Source: Flammeovirgaceae bacterium
Lineage (GTDB): Bacteria > Bacteroidota > Bacteroidia > Cytophagales > Cyclobacteriaceae
Direction of reading: 5' to 3'
DNA: 40,726 bases
NCBI GenBank assembly: GCA_021299455.1
Contig: JAJTGQ010000009.1
Span: forward strand, 1-40,726
The notes under the pieces are model-generated. The model searched no databases, was not told the DNA's origin, and saw nothing but the letters and a program-made list of their open reading frames with translations. This document shows, piece after piece, positions 34,092-40,726 of the stretch (within the stretch, counting starts at the first letter, position 1; each line of letters begins with the position of its first letter). Both the position numbers and the translations under genes were made by a program.

Positions 34092-35318
34092 CTACACCAA
34101 CAATTGCTGTTTTGCTTCTTTTTGATCAATTGCAACTAAGTTCAATTGAGGCGCCAGAATGACACTTACATCCTCCCGTTTTGATAGTGATTGTATTTTT
34201 TCAAGAGTGATTGTACCTGTCATATACTGGTGCCCGGTTCCTTGGTACCCGCCTTTGAAAGTCTCGAAATCTGAGGGCGATATGGCTGACTTTTCTTGAA
34301 AACTGATTACCACGTCTACCTTGGCGTTGTTAGTGAAGGAAAAGCCCTCTCCTTGTGTGAACTTTTTGTATTCGTAGCGGTAGTCAAACGTTAGGGCTGA
34401 GATGTCAGAAAGCACAGCTGAGCCAGTGGGATAACCTCCGGCCCCTTTTCCAATAAATACTTGCTTCTCGGCAAACGCCCCCTCCACTAACACCGCATTG
34501 TACTCGTTGCGAACCGAAGCGAGCATATGATCGGCAGGAATGAATTGAGGCGCAACAAAACCAACAATCTGACCCTTGAGCTTGTAAGCACGGGCCACCA
34601 ATTTGATCGTCAGGTTGCTTTCCTTGGCATACTTCAAGTCTACTGCAGAAATTTTGTCAATTCCTACATTGATAATATTTTCCGGCTTGACAAAAACACC
34701 AAAGGTATGTGCGATAGCGATCGTCAATTTGAATTTTGGATCAAATCCCTTCACATCCAATGAAGGATCACTTTCAGCAAAACCAAGTTCTTGGGCGGCC
34801 TTCAATGCATCGGCATAGCTTTTCTTTTCTTCAAAAACTTTCGTGAGAATATAATTCGTAGAGCCGTTGAAAATACCTTCGATGCTAGTGATCAAATCAT
34901 TGTCGTAGTATTCTTCTAAATTTCTTAAAATGGGTATACTACCGCAGACAGAGCCTTCATACAGTATCGACCGATCATGTTTTTTTTGCAGCTCATAAAT
35001 CTCCCCTAGATTCTCCGCCAACATGCGTTTGTTGGCGGTCACTACATGTTTTCCGTTTTCTAAAGCGGATTTTACGATGGCAAAAGCAGCGGCAGCATCA
35101 TCAATCAATTCAACTACAATGTCGATGTCACTATCGAAAAGAATGTCATTTTTATCGTACGTGAAAATGGCGCTGTCGAGGTCGCGTTGTTTGTTTTTAT
35201 TTTTCACGCAGATCCTCTTAATCTCGGCTTTTACGCCATGTGTTTCATTGAGTACATGATAGAGACCGTGGCCGACTACCCCAAAACCAAACAAACCGAT
35301 TTTTAATTTTTTCTTCAT
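34092..35318 (-). CDS. hom: Homoserine dehydrogenase
   Basis: A 408-residue oxidoreductase with the N-terminal NAD(P)-binding motif GLFGFGVVGHGLYHVL (GxGxxG), the VTANKRMLAENLGE loop, the family signature in EGIFNGSTNYILTKVFEEKK and the catalytic region FAESDPSLDVKGFDPKFKL. It reduces aspartate semialdehyde to homoserine. The C-terminal part is short for an ACT domain, so threonine feedback control is uncertain. It starts 3 nt after the metX stop and is the last gene of the riboswitch-controlled metY-metX-hom operon. A diverged copy of its last codons lies beyond the toxin-antitoxin pair at 33346. Confidence 0.95.
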   Translation of the reverse strand: MKKKLKIGLFGFGVVGHGLYHVLNETHGVKAEIKRICVKNKNKQRDLDSAIFTYDKNDILFDSDIDIVVELIDDAAAAFAIVKSALENGKHVVTANKRMLAENLGEIYELQKKHDRSILYEGSVCGSIPILRNLEEYYDNDLITSIEGIFNGSTNYILTKVFEEKKSYADALKAAQELGFAESDPSLDVKGFDPKFKLTIAIAHTFGVFVKPENIINVGIDKISAVDLKYAKESNLTIKLVARAYKLKGQIVGFVAPQFIPADHMLASVRNEYNAVLVEGAFAEKQVFIGKGAGGYPTGSAVLSDISALTFDYRYEYKKFTQGEGFSFTNNAKVDVVISFQEKSAISPSDFETFKGGYQGTGHQYMTGTITLEKIQSLSKREDVSVILAPQLNLVAIDQKEAKQQLLV

Positions 35319-35321
35319 ATT

Positions 35322-36416
35322 CTACTGATTATAATCTTCTAATGATTTGAAGTCGTAAGGTGTCTCCTGCAATACGCTTTCATTATTTTTTGTTTCTGCA
35401 TGTAAGAATTTCCTTACAATCTTCTTAAACTGATCAAACTCTACCAAGAATCCATCATGTCCATAGAGCGAAGTGAGGCTTTCGAACACAGCGCCTGGGA
35501 TTGCGTCTGCTAAAGACTTTTGCTCTTGAACCGGGTATAGCAAATCGTTCTCTATTCCTACTACCAGCGTTTTAGCTCTTATTTGTTTCAACGCATTTGA
35601 CGCGCTACCCCTTCCTCTACCCACATGGTGACTGTCCATAGCTTTTGAAAGTGTCCAATAAGTGAAGGCATTAAAACGACTAGCCAGTTTTTGACCTTGA
35701 TATTTTTGATAGGAAGCAGCGCGGTAGTTATCTACTTTTTCAATCCCTCTCTCAGATTGAGTTGATAGATAGGTGTAATACGTTCGGTAAGAAATCATTC
35801 CCATCGCTCGAGCTGCTTTCATGCCTTCAATCCCTGCTCGTGCATCGTTCTCTTTCCAGGTGGGATCCGCTTCGATAGCCATTCGTTGCGCTTCATTGAA
35901 TGCTATACCCCACGGAGAATGTTGTGCGTTGCAGGCAATAGCGATCAGGTGATCGAACACAGTTGGTTGAGCGATGGCCCACTCCAACGTTTGCTGGCCA
36001 CCGAGTGATCCACCGATTAAAGTGTGTACTTTGTTAATTCCCAAATCTTGTCGAAGCAGATCAAACGCTTGTATGATGTCTCTGTTGGTGACAAGAGGGA
36101 AGTCATGAAAATAGCTTTTGCCTGTAGCTGAATTAATTGACAACGGCCCAGTTGAACCATAGCAACCACCCAGTGTATTCGCACAGATGATAAAATAATC
36201 GCGAGGGTCAAAGGGGCTTCCTTCTACGAAAAAGTCTTTCCACCAATCCGTAAAGTCAGAGCTGCCCGTAAGTGCATGACAAATCCAAGCCACGTTGCTT
36301 CTGTCTTTGTTCAACTGTCCGATCGTGGTGTATTTAAGTTGGAAGCCGGGGAGCTTTGCCCCCGACTCTAACTCAAACTCTTCTTCAAAATGAAAGATGG
36401 ATTCTGATTTTATCAT
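35322..36416 (-). CDS. metX: Homoserine O-acetyltransferase
   Basis: A 364-residue alpha/beta hydrolase. The nucleophile is Ser137 in LIGGSLGGQQTLEWA; the acid is the Asp of VGIENDLLYPVQE and the His that of YGHDGFLVEFDQF. CHALTGSSD and NTLGGCYGSTGP are family markers. It transfers acetyl from acetyl-CoA to homoserine, giving the substrate of MetY; acetyl over succinyl specificity is inferred from the MetX family and the MetY partner. Gaps are 38 nt to metY upstream and 3 nt to hom downstream. Confidence 0.93.
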   Translation of the reverse strand: MIKSESIFHFEEEFELESGAKLPGFQLKYTTIGQLNKDRSNVAWICHALTGSSDFTDWWKDFFVEGSPFDPRDYFIICANTLGGCYGSTGPLSINSATGKSYFHDFPLVTNRDIIQAFDLLRQDLGINKVHTLIGGSLGGQQTLEWAIAQPTVFDHLIAIACNAQHSPWGIAFNEAQRMAIEADPTWKENDARAGIEGMKAARAMGMISYRTYYTYLSTQSERGIEKVDNYRAASYQKYQGQKLASRFNAFTYWTLSKAMDSHHVGRGRGSASNALKQIRAKTLVVGIENDLLYPVQEQKSLADAIPGAVFESLTSLYGHDGFLVEFDQFKKIVRKFLHAETKNNESVLQETPYDFKSLEDYNQ

Positions 36417-36454
36417 TCCTTTTTAACTTCAAGCAAAAAACTACAAACTTTCCA

Positions 36455-37825
<1,371 letters not shown>

Positions 37826-37884
37826 TTAACGTAGAAGAAAACTTAGCCATAACCATACCCGTCACTCGGTAGGCCGTGCGCTAG

Positions 37885-37939
37885 TGTGTTGTTGGACGAT
37901 CAACCGATCATTACCAACAACGTACAGAGCAACAACACA
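37885..37939 (-). promoter_or_regulatory. Mutually exclusive RNA hairpins at the end of the leader ORF
   Basis: On the minus strand, segment 1 (37930-37939, TGTGTTGTTG, the Cys33-35 codons) is perfectly complementary over 10 bp to segment 3 (37885-37894, CAACAACACA). Segment 2 (37914-37921, GTTGTTGG, last codons of the ORF) pairs over 8 bp with 37888-37895, with a further GATC-GGTT-GATC hairpin in the loop. Only one of the 1:3 and 2:3 pairings can form, as in classical attenuators. No clear U-tract terminator follows, so control could act on translation, transcription or RNA stability. Confidence 0.55.
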
Positions 37940-38033
37940 TGCTGCACTGTTGATATTGAATGGAATAAAAGAAATTTAGGAGGAGGTGTTTCCCTTGGGT
38001 GATTGACTGAATGATAAATCTTTTCATTTTCAT
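37911..38033 (-). CDS. Cysteine-rich leader peptide of the metY-metX-hom operon
   Basis: A 40-codon ORF between the riboswitch and metY. It begins MKMKRFIIQSITQG and ends CSMCCCSVRCW before a TAA at 37911-37913; five of its last 11 residues are Cys (C30, C33-35, C39). The ATG at 38033 lies 5 nt after the 3' strand of riboswitch helix P1, so SAM binding could affect its initiation. A second ATG two codons later and one at 37940 (giving MCCCSVRCW) are alternatives. The Cys codons overlap one arm of alternative hairpins. Inferred role: ribosome stalling at Cys codons when cysteinyl-tRNA is scarce. No homologue is known to me; coding has not been demonstrated. Confidence 0.6.
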   Translation of the reverse strand: MKMKRFIIQSITQGKHLLLNFFYSIQYQQCSMCCCSVRCW

Positions 38034-38038
38034 ACCGG

Positions 38039-38138
38039 TTTATATTTCCTCAAAGACCTTCTTTGAGGCAGGAATTAGCACCTTTTTCGGGGTTGCTAGC
38101 GTTTCAAAGAGCCTGTTCTCTCCACGCTTCTATATAAA
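38039..38138 (-). ncRNA. SAM-I (S-box) riboswitch
   Basis: The minus strand has the S-box core: P1 formed by TTTATAT (38132-38138) and ATATAAA (38039-38045); a GCGT/ACGC P2 with the TTGAAACGC and GCTAGCAACC segments; P3 as ACC/GGT; the conserved AAGGTGCTAATTCCTGC; and P4 as a perfect 9-bp CCTCAAAGA/TCTTTGAGG hairpin. It lies upstream of metY-metX-hom, the expected target, and about 30 nt after the predicted transcription start. No terminator follows directly; the next element is the leader ORF, so it may act on translation. Confidence 0.92.
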
Positions 38139-38173
38139 TCGGTTGGCTTTTGGCTTCACCGATTATGATGACA

Positions 38174-38204
38174 CAAACGTATACTAGTTTAGTAGAGTTT
38201 CCAA
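38174..38204 (-). promoter_or_regulatory. Promoter of the riboswitch-metY-metX-hom transcript
   Basis: TTG (38202-38204), a 20-nt spacer and TACGTTTG (38174-38181) on the minus strand match the Bacteroidota consensus. Transcription would start near 38167, just ahead of a 7-bp dyad (AATCGGT/ACCGATT, 38137-38164 outer ends) and the riboswitch. The remainder of the 516-nt gap holds the riboswitch, the leader ORF and about 130 nt of AT-rich sequence before metY. Confidence 0.75.
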
Positions 38205-38293
38205 ATGCTTACTTAAAAATTTGTTAAGAAAGTTTTACTCACAAGTGTTTGGTAATACATTTAGATTGAAAAAGTAGATAGACAAAATGCTTT

Positions 38294-39040
38294 TTATGTC
38301 AGCATTCCTCCATCTACCTGTATAACCTGCCCCGAAATGTAAGTCGACATATCCGATGCTAAAAACACACATGCATCGGCCACGTCTTCGGGTTTACCAC
38401 CTCTCTTTAATGGAATCGCATCGCGCCAGCTTTGCACTGTTTTTTCATCCAGCTTGCCTGTCATTTCGGTTTCTATAAAACCAGGAGCAATGGCGTTAGA
38501 TCGGATGCCGCGTGAACCTAACTCTAACGCGATTGATTTTGTGAATCCAATAATACCTGCTTTGGATGCCGCATAATTTGCTTGACCAGCATTTCCTTTC
38601 AGCCCTACAACGGAGGTCATGTTAATAATGGATCCTCCTTTTTGTTTCATCATGGGTTTGCAGGCAGCTTTTACGGTATTGAAGCACGATTTCAAATTTA
38701 CGTTGATGATTTTGTCCCACGCCTCTTCTGTCATTCGAAGCAGCAAATTGTCCATCGTGATGCCGGCATTGTTCACTAGAATATCCAGAGAGCCAAATTC
38801 AGTCACCACATTATTGATTAGTTTATCAGCTTGTGCGAAATCTGAAGCATCGGAGCGATAGCCTTTTGCCTTCACACCTTTGGCAGCCAGTTCTGCCTCC
38901 AACGCTTGGCCTTGTTCTACACTTGATAAATAGGTAAAGGCAACGTTGGCACCTTGCTCGGCAAATTTGATCGCGATGGCTTTGCCTATTCCTTTGGAGG
39001 CGCCTGTGATGAGCGCAGTTCTATTTTGCAGTAGTTTCAT
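38294..39040 (-). CDS. fabG: 3-oxoacyl-[acyl-carrier-protein] reductase
   Basis: A 248-residue classical short-chain dehydrogenase with TGASKGIGKA (12-21) for NADPH, NNAG (90-93), catalytic Ser143, Tyr156 and Lys160 (NYAASK) and the C-terminal FLASDMSTYISGQVIQVDGG of FabG. It reduces 3-oxoacyl-ACP in fatty acid elongation. It stands alone here, without other fab genes, and is divergent from the second lpdA. A possible -7 box TAGTTTTG (minus strand, 39077-39084) lies upstream without a clear -33. SDR proteins are versatile, but the match to FabG is close throughout. Confidence 0.92.
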   Translation of the reverse strand: MKLLQNRTALITGASKGIGKAIAIKFAEQGANVAFTYLSSVEQGQALEAELAAKGVKAKGYRSDASDFAQADKLINNVVTEFGSLDILVNNAGITMDNLLLRMTEEAWDKIINVNLKSCFNTVKAACKPMMKQKGGSIINMTSVVGLKGNAGQANYAASKAGIIGFTKSIALELGSRGIRSNAIAPGFIETEMTGKLDEKTVQSWRDAIPLKRGGKPEDVADACVFLASDMSTYISGQVIQVDGGMLT

Positions 39041-39076
39041 AGACTGAATTTGTGTGAGAAATCAACAATTTGATCC

Positions 39077-39084
39077 CAAAACTA
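39077..39084 (-). promoter_or_regulatory. Candidate -7 box of fabG
   Basis: The minus strand reads TAGTTTTG, fitting TAnnTTTG, 36 nt before the fabG ATG. No TTG is present at the normal distance upstream. Confidence 0.3.
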
Positions 39085-39111
39085 ATCTTTTTTCCACATC
39101 AGATTTTGGTT

Positions 39112-39119
39112 TAATTTTG
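39112..39119 (+). promoter_or_regulatory. Candidate -7 box of the second lpdA
   Basis: TAATTTTG matches the -7 consensus and lies 23 nt before the ATG at 39143, the usual spacing in this window; a -33 TTG is not evident. Confidence 0.45.
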
Positions 39120-39142
39120 GCCGTTCTAAAAAAGCAAATTCT

Positions 39143-40534
39143 ATGGCGAGTTATGATGTAATTGTTATTGGCTCTGGCCCGGGAGGCTATGTGGCAGCTA
39201 TCCGTGCTTCTCAGTTAGGCATGAAAGTGGGTGTTGTTGAAAAGGCTGAATTGGGCGGAATTTGCCTGAATTGGGGGTGCATTCCCACAAAAGCGCTTCT
39301 AAAGAGCGCAAATGTATTTGAATACATAAGACACGCGAAAGACTATGGAATTGATGTGAAAGAAGCCGCGCCAGATATGGCCGCTATGGTAAAACGTAGT
39401 CGCGATGTGGCTGCTGGCATGAGCAAGGGTGTACAATTTCTATTCAAGAAAAACAAGATCGATCAGATTGAAGGGCATGGAAAGTTAAAGAAAGGGGGCA
39501 AGGTAGAAGTGACCGATGCCGCTGGCAAGAAAACGGACTACGATGCAAAGCATATTATTTTAGCTACCGGTGCACGTTCACGCGAATTGCCTGCATTGAA
39601 AATCGACAACAAAAAAATCTTAGGCTATCGGGATGCAATGGTGCTTCCATTCAAACCGCAAAAAATGATAGTGGTTGGCTCGGGTGCTATTGGTGTAGAG
39701 TTCGCGTATTTCTACAATACCATTGGCGTAGAAGTTACCATCGTAGAATTTTTGCCTCGCATTGTGCCAGTAGAAGATGAAGAGGTTTCTAAGCAATTGG
39801 AAAAATCGTTCAAAAAATCAGGTATGACCATTTATACCAACTCCGAGGTAACGAAAGTGGATACCAGTGGTAAGGGTTGTGTAGCGACAGTAAAAACTCC
39901 GACCGGGGAAATTAAAATAGAAGCCGATGTGGTGCTCTCTGCGGTAGGTGTTTCTACCAATTTAGAAAATCTTGGCTTAGAAGAAGTAGGGGTGAAGAAC
40001 GAAAAAGGAAAAGTAATAGTAGATGCCTTTTATAAAACAAATGTAGCGGGCGTTTATGCGATCGGTGATATTACCAGCGGCCCTGCACTGGCCCACGTTG
40101 CTTCAGCGGAGGGAATTATTTGCGTGGAGAATATTGCGGGCAAAAAACCTGAACCACTTAATTATCATAATATACCGGGCTGTACTTATTGTTCTCCCGA
40201 GATTGCATCCGTGGGTTATACTGAAGAGGCTGCGAAGAAAGCAGGCTACCAAATTAAAGTGGGTAAGTTTCCGTTTACAGCTTCCGGTAAAGCAAAAGCA
40301 GCTGGGGCCAGTGATGGTTTTGTAAAGGTGATCTTCGATGCAAAGTATGGTGAGTGGTTAGGCGCGCATATGATTGGCGCGAATGTAACAGAGATGATTG
40401 CAGAAGTGGTATCGGCTCGTAAGTTGGAGACGACTGGCCATGATGTAATCAAAACCGTGCATCCACACCCTACTATGAGCGAAGCGATTATGGAAGCGGC
40501 CGCGGCTGCGTATGGGGAAGTGATTCATTTATAG
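39143..40534 (+). CDS. lpdA: Dihydrolipoyl dehydrogenase (second copy)
   Basis: A 463-residue flavoprotein with FAD motif GSGPGG (10-15), redox Cys41 and Cys46 in GGICLNWGCIPTK, NAD motif VVGSGAIGVEFAYFYN, GVYAIGDIT and the C-terminal active-site His in HPHPTMSEAIMEAA. It differs clearly from the copy at 24434 (CLNWGC against CLNVGC, many substitutions), so it is an old paralogue rather than a recent duplicate. It probably serves pyruvate or branched-chain dehydrogenase or the glycine cleavage system, because the other copy lies in the 2-oxoglutarate dehydrogenase operon. It is monocistronic, between its own -7 box and a terminator. Confidence 0.95.
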   Translation: MASYDVIVIGSGPGGYVAAIRASQLGMKVGVVEKAELGGICLNWGCIPTKALLKSANVFEYIRHAKDYGIDVKEAAPDMAAMVKRSRDVAAGMSKGVQFLFKKNKIDQIEGHGKLKKGGKVEVTDAAGKKTDYDAKHIILATGARSRELPALKIDNKKILGYRDAMVLPFKPQKMIVVGSGAIGVEFAYFYNTIGVEVTIVEFLPRIVPVEDEEVSKQLEKSFKKSGMTIYTNSEVTKVDTSGKGCVATVKTPTGEIKIEADVVLSAVGVSTNLENLGLEEVGVKNEKGKVIVDAFYKTNVAGVYAIGDITSGPALAHVASAEGIICVENIAGKKPEPLNYHNIPGCTYCSPEIASVGYTEEAAKKAGYQIKVGKFPFTASGKAKAAGASDGFVKVIFDAKYGEWLGAHMIGANVTEMIAEVVSARKLETTGHDVIKTVHPHPTMSEAIMEAAAAAYGEVIHL

Positions 40535-40551
40535 TCTTAAGTTGAGTTATT

Positions 40552-40582
40552 AAAAAAGCCTCGCTGATTGCGGGGCTTTTTT
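40552..40582 (+). terminator. Terminator after the second lpdA
   Basis: AAAAAAGCCTCGC, loop tgatt, GCGGGGCTTTTTT: a 13-bp stem with one T-G wobble and a T-run, 18 nt after the stop codon. Confidence 0.9.
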
Positions 40583-40621
40583 GTTAGTTATTAATAGGAG
40601 CATAAATTGGTAAGGATTATG

Positions 40622-40629
40622 TATATTTG
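40622..40629 (+). promoter_or_regulatory. Candidate -7 box just before the right-edge gene
   Basis: TATATTTG fits the consensus but ends only 3 nt before the ATG at 40633, and no TTG has the right spacing. Either the mRNA is leaderless, or the box or the start is wrong. Confidence 0.35.
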
Positions 40630-40632
40630 TGC

Positions 40633-40726
40633 ATGGCAAAAAAAGATGGAAGGAACAGGACAGCCTCCGCTCAGGCTACGGTACGTGAGCAAGTGGTGCG
40701 TTTTTTGAAGAAGAAGGGGAATACTC
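40633..40726 (+). CDS. N-terminal fragment, possibly ribonuclease R
   Basis: An ORF open to the right edge gives 31 residues, MAKKDGRNRTASAQATVREQ followed by VVRFLKKKGNT. A basic start followed by a helix of the form REQVVRFLKKKGN resembles the N-terminal winged-helix region of some Bacteroidota RNase R proteins, but too little is visible to be sure. It follows the terminator of lpdA and therefore begins a new transcription unit. Confidence 0.45.
   Translation, partial: MAKKDGRNRTASAQATVREQVVRFLKKKGNT

Noticed and set aside
38280-38305. Weak dyad GACA...TGTC at the fabG stop as a terminator
   Set aside because: The pairing is interrupted by mismatches and lacks a T-run, so there is not enough support.

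Overview
The window comes from a Bacteroidota chromosome, most likely a Cytophagales-type bacterium. Lineage evidence: type IX secretion genes (porU, porV), a Bacteroidota-style NqrF, a DhnA-type class I aldolase, the Cys-less AccD, a long-tailed ribosomal protein S16, and repeated promoters of the Bacteroidota form TTG-N20/21-TAnnTTTG instead of -35/-10 boxes. Genes are dense. I saw no rRNA, tRNA, insertion sequence or CRISPR array.

Layout. 1-5219 (minus): operon MBL hydrolase > pssA > porU > porV (porV cut by the left edge). 5279-10654 (plus): FAD oxidoreductase, a large pseudo-peptidase/beta-propeller/outer-membrane-barrel protein, and yicC, ending at a bidirectional terminator. 10745-16087 (minus): clpC, a WbqC-family gene, accD, class I fructose-bisphosphate aldolase. 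16210-18447 (minus): rpsP-rimM-trmD-rplS. 18707-25834 (plus): sucA-sucB-[AAA ATPase + Toprim-like gene]-lpdA, the 2-oxoglutarate dehydrogenase operon with a two-gene accessory cassette between E2 and E3. 25920-29654 (plus): YncE-like/phosphoesterase fusion and a non-canonical Nramp transporter. 29655-31812 (minus): ureohydrolase-family gene, lipoprotein, small membrane protein. 31893-33188 (minus): a lone nqrF with its own promoter and terminator. 33346-34089: a decayed hom 3' end followed by a type II toxin-antitoxin pair on the plus strand. 34092-38204 (minus): promoter, SAM-I riboswitch, Cys-rich leader ORF, then metY-metX-hom. 38294-39040 (minus): fabG. 39143-40534 (plus): a second lpdA. 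40633-end (plus): start of an unfinished gene.

Three regions stand out. (1) The methionine operon leader stacks a SAM-I riboswitch directly in front of a 40-codon ORF ending CSMCCCSVRCW, whose Cys codons lie in one arm of mutually exclusive RNA hairpins; this looks like dual SAM/cysteine sensing. (2) A compact ABC/OLD-type ATPase coupled by an ATGA overlap to a 161-residue Toprim-like protein sits neatly inside the 2-oxoglutarate dehydrogenase operon and is a candidate defence module. (3) The toxin-antitoxin pair lies between the intact 3' end of hom and a diverged, same-orientation remnant of a second hom 3' end, suggesting insertion with 3'-end replacement. Several enzymes also lack textbook metal-binding residues: the ureohydrolase, the Nramp protein, AccD and the peptidase-MA-like protein.
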